Source of the DNA: CAZFQG01 sp964520785
Lineage (GTDB): Bacteria; Planctomycetota; Planctomycetia; Pirellulales; Thermoguttaceae
DNA: 64,000 nt
Direction: 5' to 3'
NCBI GenBank assembly: GCA_964520785.1
Contig: CAZFQG010000006.1
Location: forward strand, 1 to 64,000
Shown: positions 36,851 through 46,387 of the stretch, piece by piece
How the letters are laid out: the number at the start of each line of letters is the position of its first letter
Numbering within the stretch: position 1 is the first letter of the stretch
The notes under the pieces: generated by a model
What the model saw: only the letters and a program-made list of their open reading frames with translations
The model's database searches: none
What the model was told of the DNA's origin: nothing
Program-made: the position numbers and the translations under genes

Positions 36851-37912
36851 ATGGCAATAACGCTCATTGGGCTCGGCTCCAACATGGGAGATCGTCGCAC
36901 CACGCTCCAGCGTGCCTTGGAGGCGATCCACGATCGCCCTGGGACCCAAGTCTCCCTTGTTAGTCACTTCGTGGAAACAGCTCCCGTGGGGGGAGCTATC
37001 CCCCAGGGCTCTTTTCTGAACGCGGCCGTAATCGTGGAGACGGAAATCGCTCCGGAAAGGTTGCTGGCCACACTTCTGGAGATAGAGGGGCAATTCGGGC
37101 GGAATCGTACCACTCGATGGGGGGAAAGGACATTGGACCTCGATCTTTTGCTGTATGAGCAAGAGATTGTAAGTACGGCTAATCTCGTCTTACCCCACCC
37201 GAGAATGACATGGCGACGATTCGTCTTGGAACCGGCGGTCGAGATTGCCCCCCAAATGGTCCATCCCCACTTGAACTGGACCCTTCAGCGTTTGTTGCGA
37301 CACCTGGACGAAACGCCCCCCTACGTTGCAATCGCGGGCTCAATCGGGGTGGGGAAATCCTCGCTGCTGGAGAAACTGGCTCGATCACCGGGAATCCATG
37401 CGATTCGGGAGGAACCGAATCATCAGCGGCTAAGCCGCTTCTATACGGACCCCACTCGCGAGGCATGGGAGATGGAATGCGATTTTCTCGACAAACGCAC
37501 CGAACTGCTGGACCGGGACCGTTTCGGCTTGAGCCCGGGTAAGATATGGGGAGTGAGCGATTTCTGGTTCGATCAGTCGGACGCCTTCGCCGAGATATGG
37601 TTGAATGAAGCAGAATACGAAATTTTCCACTGCAAATGGCTTGAAAAGAGGGAACGCGTTGTCGTCCCGAAACTGGTTGTATTCCTGCGAATGGTCCCGG
37701 AGGCGTTGGAAGGTTCGGTCCTTCGACGCAACCGACCGTACGAGGCCGACCTAACGGCCGACCGGTTGGCCCGGATTCAAGAGGCCCTTCTGGCCCGCCT
37801 GGAGCGGCCGGACCAAGGACCGCGGCTCGTGCTCGAAGTGGGGGGGGAGCAAGAAATCCTTCGTGAGGTGCAGGCCGCCCTTGACGGGATGCGGAAGCCT
37901 TTTCGGGGCTAG
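36851..37912 (+). CDS. folK: FolK (HPPK) fused to a deoxynucleoside-kinase-like domain
   Basis: The ATG at 36851 begins with the HPPK start MAITLIGLGSNMGDRRTTL; 353 residues. The HPPK half (about 1-155) has GQFGRNRTTRWGERTLDLDL and LVLPHPRMTWRRFVLEPAVE, the pterin- and ATP-binding motifs, and should make the 6-hydroxymethyl-dihydropterin diphosphate used for folate. The second half starts at about residue 160 with the P-loop GSIGVGKSSL, then EEPNH and an arginine-containing LRRNRPYEAD lid-like region, typical of deoxyadenosine/deoxyguanosine kinases. Such a fusion would join folate and deoxynucleotide supply. Kinase substrate is inferred. Confidence 0.88.
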   Translation: MAITLIGLGSNMGDRRTTLQRALEAIHDRPGTQVSLVSHFVETAPVGGAIPQGSFLNAAVIVETEIAPERLLATLLEIEGQFGRNRTTRWGERTLDLDLLLYEQEIVSTANLVLPHPRMTWRRFVLEPAVEIAPQMVHPHLNWTLQRLLRHLDETPPYVAIAGSIGVGKSSLLEKLARSPGIHAIREEPNHQRLSRFYTDPTREAWEMECDFLDKRTELLDRDRFGLSPGKIWGVSDFWFDQSDAFAEIWLNEAEYEIFHCKWLEKRERVVVPKLVVFLRMVPEALEGSVLRRNRPYEADLTADRLARIQEALLARLERPDQGPRLVLEVGGEQEILREVQAALDGMRKPFRG

Positions 37913-38064
37913 TCGTGAAAAAACTCATCTTGACGCAACTCGCTTGCGCAGGTATTGTTCCGGCGGCTCCGCGGCCGGTGACGAGGTCGCGATCCGTTCC
38001 TACGTTTCCCGCGCATCCGCTTCGGTCGATTTTCGTTGGTCGGCCGTTTTGAGAATACAGCCCC

Positions 38065-39180
38065 ATGAGAATCGGCCTCTTCCTACCCAACTGGCTTGGC
38101 GATCTCGTCATGGCGACACCCGCGATCCGGGCGCTGCGGCGGCACTTTGGTCGGGATACGGAGGTGTCGGGCATTCTGCGACCACACTTGCGCCCGGTAT
38201 TGGACGGGTCGGAGTGGCTGGACGCGATCTGGGACTTCCACCCTGGCGGAACGCGCGGGCAGGGGCGAGTGAGGCTAATTCGCCACATGCGCGCGGTACG
38301 ATTCGATCTGGTCGTGTTGATGACGAATTCCTTGCACACGGCCCTGTTGGCCTGGGCCGGCGGAGCGAGGGAACGCGTCGGGTACATCCGTGACTGCAGG
38401 GGGCTCCTGTTGACGCGAGGCATCCGACCCCCACGGCAAGGGCGACGGATCGCGCCGATGCCGGTGGTCGATTACTATCTGAAGCTGGCGGGTGAATTGG
38501 GATGCGGGCCGGAGTCGCCCCGGTTGGAGTTGCCGTTTACAGAGGAGGACGCGAGGGCCGGAGATTGCCTTTGGAATCAGCTTGGCCTGCGGAACGATGA
38601 CCGCGTGGTGGTCGTCAATTCGAGCGGCGCGTTTGGGGCCGCCAAGATATGGCCGACGGAGCATGCGGCCGTCCTCGCATGGCGGATCGCCGAGGAATTG
38701 GATCACGACGTTATCATATTGTGCGGCCCGAGGGAACGGGAGGCGGCGCGGAAGACGGCGGAACTGGCGGGGCATCCCCGGGTATTCGCGATTCCACCAG
38801 AGCTGATCGGGATTCCGACGAGCAAGGCCTGCATCCGCCGGTGCCGGGTGATGGTCTCCACCGACAGCGGTCCGAGGCATATCGCGGCCGCGTTTGGAAA
38901 GCCGGTCGTCACGCTCTTCGGGCCGACCGATCCGGTCTGGGTGGAGAACCCCACCGTCCGCGGCGTCGACCTGCGGCTCGAATTGGACTGCATTGGCTGC
39001 CGCCGTCGGGTATGCCCCTTGGGGCACCACCGATGCATGAAGGATCTTCTTCCCGGCATGGTTTTTTCGGCCGTCGAGCGGTCCTTGACGCAGGTTTCGT
39101 CACGCAGGCCGCGTCCGGAGTGCCGCGGGCCGCAGGAACCGTGCGTTTTGCACGGCCGAGCGCCATCGAGATTGAAATGA
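38065..39180 (+). CDS. waaF: Glycosyltransferase family 9 (heptosyltransferase, WaaF-like)
   Basis: 371 residues. The start LFLPNWLGDLVMATPAIRAL is the GT9 signature. The C-terminal domain has NSSGAFGAAKIWPTEHAAVL, VIILCGPRERE, MVSTDSGPRHIAAAFGKPVV and LFGPTDPVW, which bind ADP-heptose. It adds heptose to lipid A-core at the cytoplasmic face of the inner membrane. The stop overlaps the WaaP-like kinase start (ATGA). The ribosome site is weak. Confidence 0.88.
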   Translation: MRIGLFLPNWLGDLVMATPAIRALRRHFGRDTEVSGILRPHLRPVLDGSEWLDAIWDFHPGGTRGQGRVRLIRHMRAVRFDLVVLMTNSLHTALLAWAGGARERVGYIRDCRGLLLTRGIRPPRQGRRIAPMPVVDYYLKLAGELGCGPESPRLELPFTEEDARAGDCLWNQLGLRNDDRVVVVNSSGAFGAAKIWPTEHAAVLAWRIAEELDHDVIILCGPREREAARKTAELAGHPRVFAIPPELIGIPTSKACIRRCRVMVSTDSGPRHIAAAFGKPVVTLFGPTDPVWVENPTVRGVDLRLELDCIGCRRRVCPLGHHRCMKDLLPGMVFSAVERSLTQVSSRRPRPECRGPQEPCVLHGRAPSRLK

Positions 39181-40043
39181 GCCTTTCCACCGTATCAACC
39201 CGAACCGACGATCCGGCCGCCACCGGCCTGGAGCGATTCGGCGATGGAACCGTTTGGGCCGACGCGGAATATCGGCGGGTACTCGGGGATTGGGGCGCAA
39301 TGAGCGTCGATGCCATCATGGGTTCGTGCCGGGGAAGGTGTCTCCGGAAGCTTGACGACCGCGAGAACTGGTTTCTGCCCACGCCCGGCGGCCTCGCCGA
39401 GGGACTGTATCTGAAGAAACACCACGCCCGGAAAAAGGGACCGCGAATCCACATCGGTCCGCCCGAAAGGGAGACTCCGGCGTTCGTGGAGGCGCAGAAC
39501 ATCGGCCGGCTCACGGCGGCCGGGATTGGAACGATGCGTCTGGTCGCCTACGGCCAAGGGATTTCCGGCCGGAGGCGCGGGGAGTCGTTCGTCCTGACCG
39601 AGGCGCTCGACGGATACGAACCGCTGGACGACTTCGTCGAAGCGCGTTTTCCGAATGGAATTGGAGAGGACCGGAATGACTTCTATCGGCTGATCGATGC
39701 CGTAAGCGACCTCGCGCGGCGGTTTCACGCCGCCGGATTCAACCATCGGGATTTCTACTGTTGCCACTTCTTCGTCAAGGAGGAGGGGGGCCGCTTCGAA
39801 ATCCGGCTCATCGACTTGCAGAGGATGCAATACCGCCGGTCGCGGCGGCGGCGTTGGATCGTCAAGGACTTGGCACAACTCGCCTACTCCGCGCCAAGCG
39901 CGGCTGTCGACTGCAAGGCCAAAGTGCGTTTTCTAAAAGGCTATTTCGGCGTCCGGAAACTGGGGCCGGCACGGAAACGACTCGCGAAGGCGGTGTTCGC
40001 GAAACAGCGGTACATGGAGTGGAAACTGGGAAAAGGCGGATGA
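39177..40043 (+). CDS. waaP: LPS core heptose kinase (WaaP/RfaP-like)
   Basis: 288 residues from an ATG overlapping the waaF stop. It has a eukaryotic-kinase-like fold: the ATP-site lysine region YLKKHHARKKGPR, the helix LTAAGIGTMRLVAYGQG, the catalytic HRDFYCCHF and the metal-binding IDLQRM. WaaP phosphorylates the first heptose of LPS core. Position between two core glycosyltransferases supports this. The stop overlaps the next start by ATGA. Confidence 0.87.
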   Translation: MSLSTVSTRTDDPAATGLERFGDGTVWADAEYRRVLGDWGAMSVDAIMGSCRGRCLRKLDDRENWFLPTPGGLAEGLYLKKHHARKKGPRIHIGPPERETPAFVEAQNIGRLTAAGIGTMRLVAYGQGISGRRRGESFVLTEALDGYEPLDDFVEARFPNGIGEDRNDFYRLIDAVSDLARRFHAAGFNHRDFYCCHFFVKEEGGRFEIRLIDLQRMQYRRSRRRRWIVKDLAQLAYSAPSAAVDCKAKVRFLKGYFGVRKLGPARKRLAKAVFAKQRYMEWKLGKGG

Positions 40044-41257
40044 GAATCGGTTTGGTCATCGAGCATTTCGACCCGCGGCGCGGCGGAGTCGAACAGTGGA
40101 CGGCCCAGTTCGCCGCGAGGCTTATCGAGCGCGGACACGAAGTTCACGTCGTCGCGCGTTCGTTTTCGCGAAGCGTGACGGCGACACGGATCGTGCCCCA
40201 CCCGGTCGCCGAAGCCCCCAGCCGGATCGACTTCGCCCAGGCGGCACGGGACATTCTGGAATCACTGGATCTGGACGTCGTTCACGATACCGGCTACGGA
40301 TGGTACTGCGACGTCTTCCAGCCGCACGGGGGCTCGCGGTTGGCGGTAGCGGAACAGAATCTTCTCCTTCTGCCGAAATGGATGCGGCGGCTGAAGAGGG
40401 CGATCAGCGGGCTTCTGCCGCGGTACCGCCAGTTCGACGCACTCACGGCACGGCAATTCGCGGACGACGGCCGGACCGTTTTGGCCCTTTCGCGGCGCGT
40501 CGCGGCCGACTTCACGCGGTTCCATTCAATCCCATCCGAACGAACACGGCTGGTCTACAACGGCGTCGACACGGAGCGCTTTCACCCGGACCACCGGCGG
40601 GAATACCGACATGTCGTGCGCGACCGGCTGGGAATCGGACGAGACGAACTCGTCTTCCTGATCGTCGCACACAACTTCAAACTCAAGGGAGTTCCAACGC
40701 TGCTCGCGGCCCTGAGCGACTGGCGCCGCCAGGAGCGGCATGCGCGGCTTCTGGTGGTGGGGGGCAAGCACGCTCGCCGGTACCGGTGGTCGACCTGGCT
40801 GAAAGGGCTTTCGCCCCTCGTGACCTTCACCGGGGCGGTCGACGACCCCGTCCCCTACTACGCCGCCTCGGACGTCTACGTCCAGCCGACCTTCTACGAC
40901 CCTTGCAGCCTCGTCGTCCTCGAAGCGCTCGGTTGCGGCCTGCCGGTCATCACGACGCGGCTCAACGGGGCGGGAGAACTCGTCACCGAGGCCAAGGAGG
41001 GCTATCTCCTTAGCGACCCGGCAGACGCGGAGGAACTCCTTTCGCGGATGGAAATGTTCTTCGACGCCGACCTCCGCCGCCGTATGGGAACCGCCGCCAG
41101 GGCTCTCGCGGAAAAGCACTCGTTCGAACGCAACGTCCGCCAGGTGCTGGCCATTTACGAAGAAATCCTCGCCGAACGCCGCCTCGACGCTTCCGGGGCT
41201 CAACCGGTGTTGCCCGCGTCCACCCGTTTTACCGGAAGAGTTCTCGCGTCGGGGTGA
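40040..41257 (+). CDS. GT4 glycosyltransferase (WaaG-like)
   Basis: 405 residues; ATGA overlap with the kinase gene. N-terminal EHFDPRRGGVEQWTAQFAAR with the GG-x-E loop and the C-terminal VFLIVAHNFKLKGVPTLLAA, VVGGKHARRY, YVQPTFYDPCSLVVLEALGC and PVITTRLNGAGEL are the GT4 retaining fold with the nucleotide-sugar E-x7-E motif. WaaG adds the first hexose of the LPS outer core. Acceptor and sugar are inferred from context. Confidence 0.85.
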   Translation: MRIGLVIEHFDPRRGGVEQWTAQFAARLIERGHEVHVVARSFSRSVTATRIVPHPVAEAPSRIDFAQAARDILESLDLDVVHDTGYGWYCDVFQPHGGSRLAVAEQNLLLLPKWMRRLKRAISGLLPRYRQFDALTARQFADDGRTVLALSRRVAADFTRFHSIPSERTRLVYNGVDTERFHPDHRREYRHVVRDRLGIGRDELVFLIVAHNFKLKGVPTLLAALSDWRRQERHARLLVVGGKHARRYRWSTWLKGLSPLVTFTGAVDDPVPYYAASDVYVQPTFYDPCSLVVLEALGCGLPVITTRLNGAGELVTEAKEGYLLSDPADAEELLSRMEMFFDADLRRRMGTAARALAEKHSFERNVRQVLAIYEEILAERRLDASGAQPVLPASTRFTGRVLASG

Positions 41258-41376
41258 ATCCACCCACCGGGTCTTGACGCGGGTACGCGCCAACCGGTTA
41301 TTACCGAGAACGGGGTAGTAACGGATAGCCGGATCGTGTCGGTCGAGGAAACCGGCCCGGCCGGACGTGGATTTTT

Positions 41377-41408
41377 TTGGCGAAAGAAACGACCCCTAGG
41401 TATATAAT
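41377..41408 (+). promoter_or_regulatory. Candidate promoter for the M28 peptidase gene
   Basis: TTGGCG at 41377-41382, an 18-base spacer and TATATA/TATAAT at 41401-41408, ending 48 bases before the ATG. The -10 is strong, the -35 fair. Confidence 0.5.
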
Positions 41409-41456
41409 GAGGAAGCTGCGCCGCGTCCGATTCGCCAAGGAGTCCGTGATTCTTCC

Positions 41457-43019
41457 ATGCGTCCTCCCCTCAAACGCCTTACCCGACCAATCTCTTCGCT
41501 CCTTCTGGTGGTCGCTTTCTTCGTTGGAGGGCCGGCCGTCGCGGCCGACGCCAACGCAAATTACCGTGCCGCGATCGAATCGATCAACGCCGAGCAAATC
41601 CGCGGGTTCGTTACCTATCTGGCCGACGACGCCCTCGAAGGACGCGAGTCCGGCACGAAGGGAAACCACGAGGCGGGCGACTTCATCGCCGGGGTCTTCC
41701 GTGAATTGGGCCTGGAACCCGGCGGCAAGGGAGGCGCGTATTTCCAGGACTTTCCGCCGAATTTCCGCAACATCCTGGCCGTCCTCCCCGGTAGCGACCC
41801 GGAGCCGGCGAAGGAGTATGTGATCGTGGGAGCCCACTACGATCACGTCGGCTACGGCAATCGGCGCAACAGCGCCGGGCCGATAGGCCAAATTCACAAC
41901 GGCGCGGACGACAACGCCAGCGGCGTCTCGGCGGTCTTGGAACTTGCCGAGGCGATGCTGGTTTTGGAGCCGCGACCGAGGCGGACGATCATCTTCGCCG
42001 CGTGGGACGCGGAGGAAATGGGCCTCTTGGGGTCCAAGCACTGGGTGCCGCAACCCACCGTCCCTCTGGAGGGAATCGTCTTGTGCGTGAACCTTGATAT
42101 GATCGGCCGGGTGCGGAACGACCGGCTCTTCGTTCACGGCGTCCGAAGCGGTACCGGGCTGCGTCGCCTCCTGGCACGCGCTAACGCCGAAGCCGATTTG
42201 CTGTTGGATTTCGCCTGGGGGATTCCGCCTATCGCCGATCATTACCCGTTCTTCACCGCCGGCGTCCCGGTGGTTACCTTTCATTCGGGCCGGCATGAAC
42301 ACTATCACACCCCTTACGACGACGCGGATCTGGTCGACATGGAGGGAATCCGCCGCGTTTCACGATTCGTGATGGCGCTAGTGTTGGAGGCGGCGAACGC
42401 GACCCAGACGCCCAGATATCGGGCGGCCGCCGCGCGGGAATCGCGCTCGTTCCAAGCGCGGTTGGAGGCACACCGTCCGACCGGACCGCCTCGATTGGGT
42501 GTCCGCTGGAGGGACGCCGGACCACGTTCCGGGGTCCTCGTCGAGCGAGCGACTCCAGGCTCTCCGGCCGAAGAATGCGGCCTACGTCCCGGCGATCGAA
42601 TTCTCCGCGTCGCCGAGCGGGAAATCCTCTCGCCGGACGATTTCCCCGGGGCCGTCGCGACGGCCCAAAACCCGGTGACGATTTCCGTGGCGCGCGGCGA
42701 ATCGGAGGAGCCTGTCCATGTTACGGCGCGGCTACGGGGTGAACCGTTGCGACTTGGAATCTCCTGGAACGAGGACGACGCCGAACCGGGGATACTCCTC
42801 CTGACGAACGTCGTTCCCGGTACGGCGGCGGCGGAGGCGGGGCTTCGGAAGGGCGACCGGATTCTCACGCTCGCGGGGGAGCCCTTCGCGTCCGCCGATG
42901 AATTCGTCGCCAGGTGTTCGCGGTTGGATAAGGCCGTGGACGTGGAAATCGAACGCGACGGCCGGATCGAGACGAAGATGGTCCGCTTCGACGCGACCGC
43001 GAGCCGCGAAGAGATATGA
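41457..43019 (+). CDS. Secreted M28-family zinc aminopeptidase with two PDZ domains
   Basis: 520 residues. Signal peptide (LTRPISSLLLVVAFFVGGPA), then the M28 peptidase core with metal ligands in GAHYDHVG (His127), NGADDNASG, WDAEEMGLLG, NLDMIGR and FHSGRHEHYH, all present. From about residue 340 two PDZ domains follow (GVLVERATPGSPAEECGLRP; ILLLTNVVPGTAAAEAGLRK). It likely trims peptides in the periplasm or at the surface, with the PDZ domains guiding substrates. The ribosome site AGGAG is rather far (14 bases). Confidence 0.9.
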   Translation: MRPPLKRLTRPISSLLLVVAFFVGGPAVAADANANYRAAIESINAEQIRGFVTYLADDALEGRESGTKGNHEAGDFIAGVFRELGLEPGGKGGAYFQDFPPNFRNILAVLPGSDPEPAKEYVIVGAHYDHVGYGNRRNSAGPIGQIHNGADDNASGVSAVLELAEAMLVLEPRPRRTIIFAAWDAEEMGLLGSKHWVPQPTVPLEGIVLCVNLDMIGRVRNDRLFVHGVRSGTGLRRLLARANAEADLLLDFAWGIPPIADHYPFFTAGVPVVTFHSGRHEHYHTPYDDADLVDMEGIRRVSRFVMALVLEAANATQTPRYRAAAARESRSFQARLEAHRPTGPPRLGVRWRDAGPRSGVLVERATPGSPAEECGLRPGDRILRVAEREILSPDDFPGAVATAQNPVTISVARGESEEPVHVTARLRGEPLRLGISWNEDDAEPGILLLTNVVPGTAAAEAGLRKGDRILTLAGEPFASADEFVARCSRLDKAVDVEIERDGRIETKMVRFDATASREEI

Positions 43020-43378
43020 GCCGCCCGGTCAGCCTCTGATCGCCATTGTGCCGCGTAAACGGCAGGGTGCCGCCTCGAAAGGGTACTTTTTTTCTCCCGC
43101 GCGTTTCGATTCTGCCTTCGGTAAGGCCTACCGGCGCCGCCGTATCGGGCCGGAAACCTTGACGAGCCAAGAATGGAGAGGTCAAAACAACGCGGTTGAC
43201 GCCTTCGCGAAAAAGGGGTAGGTTGGAGATCAAGGCCGGGAACGCCGACTTAGAACTCGTATGGAATTAACTTCCCGAATTCCCGGGGGCGATCCCGAAT
43301 TTCACTCCGCTGCGCTGCGTGAAAATCAGGATGGGCCCCCCACCTAATTTACGGACAAGTTCTTAGTGTGGAACAACA
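43020..43378. other. Intergenic region with a candidate promoter
   Basis: No gene. Contains the promoter given separately at 43196-43224. The stretch after 43,260 has GAATTCCCGGGGG and GGGCCCCCCACC, probably palindromic non-coding sequence. Confidence 0.5.
43196..43224 (+). promoter_or_regulatory. Candidate promoter
   Basis: TTGACG (43196-43201), 17-base spacer, TAGGTT (43219-43224), about 155 bases before the small membrane protein gene at 43379. Confidence 0.4.
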
Positions 43379-43588
43379 ATGAGCCGAGACGAAGAACATC
43401 TCAAGTTGCTCTCGATCTTCCATTTCGTGGTCGTCGGCTTGTTGGCCCTGTTCGCGTGCGCCCTCTTCCTGCACCTAACGATGGGAGTCTTAATTCTTGT
43501 CGGAGCATTTGAACCTAATCCGTTCGGCCCGCCGCCGCGAACGGTCCCCGATGGGTACGCCCAGTTCAATCCACCGCCAAAAGGATGA
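43379..43588 (+). CDS. Small planctomycete membrane protein
   Basis: 69 residues: MSRDEEHLKLLSIFHFVV, two short hydrophobic stretches (LLALFACALFLHLTMG, VLILVGAF) and a Pro-rich tail. Similar small proteins beginning with a D-x-x-HL-x-LLSIFHY pattern are common in planctomycetes. The stop overlaps the next start (ATGA). Role unknown. Confidence 0.7.
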   Translation: MSRDEEHLKLLSIFHFVVVGLLALFACALFLHLTMGVLILVGAFEPNPFGPPPRTVPDGYAQFNPPPKG

Positions 43589-44859
43589 AAGCCGTGTCCC
43601 TCCGATGTGCCGGTTCGATCCTTCTCTCCACGGCCGCCGCTTTGTGCGCCTCGCCCGCGGCGCTTGCGGCCGGTCCGAGTGACGCGCCTTGGCCGCGACA
43701 TACCATCGACGACTCGTCCCGCGGCGCCGACGGCGTTCGCCTGATGGACGTCAACAAAGACGGACTCCCTGATATCGCGACTGGGTGGGAGGAAGGGGGA
43801 ATCACGCGGGTATATCTCCACCCGGGGGCGGCAAAGGTGAAATCGCCCTGGCCGCGAGTCACGGTCGGAGAAACGCCCTCGGTCGAGGACGCGGTCTTCG
43901 CCGACCTGGACGACGATGGCGCCGTCGACGTCGTCAGTAGTTGCGAGGGAGAGGCCAAAACCGTCTTCGTTCATTGGGGTCCAAAAGGGTCCGGCGACTA
44001 CCTCGACGCGCGAAAGTGGACGACGCGGCCGGTCCCGGTCACGCAGGGACGGTGCGGGTGGATGTTCTCCCTGCCGATGCGGTTCGGCGCACGGGGCCGC
44101 GGACTCGTCGTGGGTTCCAAGGGAGCCGGAGGACTCGTGGGATGGCTGGAAATTCCGGCGGAGGCACGCGATTTGAGTAAATGGACCCTGCACGAATGGT
44201 ATGGGGCCGGGTGGATCATGTCGCTGGCGCCGGCGGATGTCGACGGTGACGGAGACACCGACGTCGTCGTCTCCGACCGGAAGGGCCCCGGCCGAGGCGT
44301 ACTCTGGCTGGAGAATCCAGGACCGGCCGAGGCGAAGTCGGTCTGGAAAAAACACCCCATCGGCGCGGCCAACCGCGAGGTCATGTTCCTCGACCTCGCG
44401 GACCTGAATGGCGACGGACAAGAGGAAATCATCGTCGCCGTCCGCCAGGACGAAATCCACTATTTTCGGCGACCGGTAGATCCGACCGGCCCCTGGCCGT
44501 GCGAGGTCATTCGGGTGGTTTACCCCCGCGGCCTCGGCACCGCGAAGGCGGTCGCGGCGGGCGACATCGACGGGGACGGCAAACTCGACCTTGTCTATTC
44601 GTGCGAACACGCCCACCCCCCGAAACGCGGGGTCGTTTGGTTGCGCAATCCAGGAAGCAAGAGTCTCGGCCCGTGGAGCGTTCACGACGTCAGTGGTCCG
44701 GAAGGGATCAAATTCGACCGGATCGAACTCCTCGACCTGGATGGGGACGGCGATCTCGATATCTTGACGTGCGAAGAACGGCACGAAAACCGGGGGCTGG
44801 GGGTAATTTGGTACGAGAATCCGCTGGTTTCCCTGAAGAGTCATCCGGGCGCACGATGA
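43585..44859 (+). CDS. Secreted VCBS/FG-GAP repeat protein
   Basis: 424 residues; signal peptide (RCAGSILLSTAAALCASPAA). Calcium-binding repeats DVNKDGLPDIA, DLDDDGAVDVV, DVDGDGDTDVV, DLNGDGQEEII, DIDGDGKLDLV and DLDGDGDLDIL alternate with VWLRNPG/LWLENPG strands, a seven-bladed propeller. It resembles the protein at 26881 in layout but not closely in sequence. Surface or periplasmic ligand binding is likely. Confidence 0.85.
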   Translation: MKAVSLRCAGSILLSTAAALCASPAALAAGPSDAPWPRHTIDDSSRGADGVRLMDVNKDGLPDIATGWEEGGITRVYLHPGAAKVKSPWPRVTVGETPSVEDAVFADLDDDGAVDVVSSCEGEAKTVFVHWGPKGSGDYLDARKWTTRPVPVTQGRCGWMFSLPMRFGARGRGLVVGSKGAGGLVGWLEIPAEARDLSKWTLHEWYGAGWIMSLAPADVDGDGDTDVVVSDRKGPGRGVLWLENPGPAEAKSVWKKHPIGAANREVMFLDLADLNGDGQEEIIVAVRQDEIHYFRRPVDPTGPWPCEVIRVVYPRGLGTAKAVAAGDIDGDGKLDLVYSCEHAHPPKRGVVWLRNPGSKSLGPWSVHDVSGPEGIKFDRIELLDLDGDGDLDILTCEERHENRGLGVIWYENPLVSLKSHPGAR

Positions 44860-44939
44860 TGAAAATTCGCGATATTCCGATTTTTTACAGGCAATCCTTA
44901 GCGCGGCCGTTTCGATCCTGACGCGCTCAGTCCGCGGCG

Positions 44940-44968
44940 TTGAAGCATAGGGATTCTCTGTGTATCCT
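44940..44968 (+). promoter_or_regulatory. Candidate promoter for the moxR gene
   Basis: TTGAAG (44940-44945), 17-base spacer, TATCCT (44963-44968), about 65 bases before the ATG at 45035. Confidence 0.5.
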
Positions 44969-45034
44969 TGAGCGTGGATCAAATCAGCTTTTTTTGGATG
45001 TTATGCCACCCAGTGGGGTGAGCTGGAGAGCTTC

Positions 45035-46342
45035 ATGTCGTCGCACCCCCAAAACGTGCCCCGCTCCCTGAGCCCTGAGGAGGCCGTGCAACGCGTGGCA
45101 CACGCACGGGAGCGGTTGATTAGCGAGGTCCATAAGGTGATCATCGGTCAGGACGCCATGTTGGAGGAGATGCTTGTTTGTATCTTCGCCAGAGGGCATT
45201 GCCTGACGATCGGCGTGCCGGGGTTGGCGAAGACGCTGACGATTTCCACCCTCAGCCGGGCGCTGGCGATGAATTTCAGCCGGATTCAGTTTACGCCGGA
45301 CCTGATGCCCAGCGACATCACCGGCACGGAAATCATCGACCAGGACGCGGCAACCGGACAGCGGAGTTTCCGGTTCGTACGCGGGCCAATTTTCGCGAAT
45401 ATCGTTCTGGCGGACGAAATCAACCGGACCCCCCCGAAGACACAGGCGGCCCTCCTGCAGGCGATGCAGGAACACGAGGTGACGGCGGCCGGCAAGACCT
45501 ATCCGCTGGAGCAGCCGTTCTTCGTCATGGCAACCCAGAACCCGATCGAGCAGGAGGGAACCTATCCACTGCCTGAGGCGCAACTCGACCGGTTCATGCT
45601 GTCGATCAACATCGGCTACCCCACCCGGGAGGAGGAACGTGAGATTGTCTTGGCGACCACGCAGACGGAGCGAAAGGAGATCAACCCGGTACTACACGGC
45701 AAGGACATCATTTGGATTCAGCACTTGGTCCGACAGGTCCCGACGAGCCAGCACATGATCGACTATGCGGTCGACCTGGTCCGCGCGACACGGCCGAAAG
45801 AGCCGGACAGTCCCGACTTCATCAAGGACTGGCTCGCTTGGGGGGCTGGCCCCCGCGCGGCGCAGAATATCGTCCTGGGGGCCAAGGCCCGCGCCATTCT
45901 GCACGGGCGCTACGCGGTGGCGGCGGAGGACATCCGGACAATTGCCTATCCGGTGTTGCGCCACCGGATTTTCACGAACTTCAACGCCGACGCCGAGGGT
46001 GTAGACGTCGACCAGGTGATCGACAAGGTTCTGAAAACGATCTCCGAGCCGACCTACGGCGAACACATCACGCCCCCATCCGAACGGCCCCGGGCCGCGA
46101 AGAAGAAGCCCGTCGCGGCGGCTTTGGCGACGCGGATCACGATTCCCGAGGCGGCTCCGGAACCGCCGGCGCAACAGATCGGTCCAGCCGCCCCCCAGCC
46201 GACCGCTCCGCCCGCCCCGCAGCCGTTGGCGCAGCCGGCGCCGGTCGTGGCGCCACCGCGTGGCGGCGCCGCGGCGCCGAGCCGTCCGGCGGGACCCCCG
46301 CAACGTCCGTCCGGTCCGACGCCGCCCCCAAGGACGTCGTAG
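45035..46342 (+). CDS. MoxR-family AAA+ ATPase
   Basis: 435 residues; GGAGAG just before the ATG. MoxR motifs: HKVIIGQDAMLEEML, the loop GVPGLAKT, FTPDLMPSDITGTEI, Walker B IVLADEINRTPPKTQAALLQ, MATQNPIEQEGTYPLPEAQL and a C-terminal lid. A 75-residue Pro/Ala-rich tail follows that normal family members lack. MoxR proteins work as chaperones for vWA proteins; a vWA gene lies downstream at 47209, which fits. Confidence 0.92.
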   Translation: MSSHPQNVPRSLSPEEAVQRVAHARERLISEVHKVIIGQDAMLEEMLVCIFARGHCLTIGVPGLAKTLTISTLSRALAMNFSRIQFTPDLMPSDITGTEIIDQDAATGQRSFRFVRGPIFANIVLADEINRTPPKTQAALLQAMQEHEVTAAGKTYPLEQPFFVMATQNPIEQEGTYPLPEAQLDRFMLSINIGYPTREEEREIVLATTQTERKEINPVLHGKDIIWIQHLVRQVPTSQHMIDYAVDLVRATRPKEPDSPDFIKDWLAWGAGPRAAQNIVLGAKARAILHGRYAVAAEDIRTIAYPVLRHRIFTNFNADAEGVDVDQVIDKVLKTISEPTYGEHITPPSERPRAAKKKPVAAALATRITIPEAAPEPPAQQIGPAAPQPTAPPAPQPLAQPAPVVAPPRGGAAAPSRPAGPPQRPSGPTPPPRTS

Positions 46343-46387
46343 CCAGTCCGCGATTCGGATTTTTTTCAAAACGGAGGAGATGGATCG

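Noticed and set aside
43363..44982. 539-codon minus-strand frame
   Set aside because: Antisense of the VCBS gene; its calcium repeats prove the plus strand.
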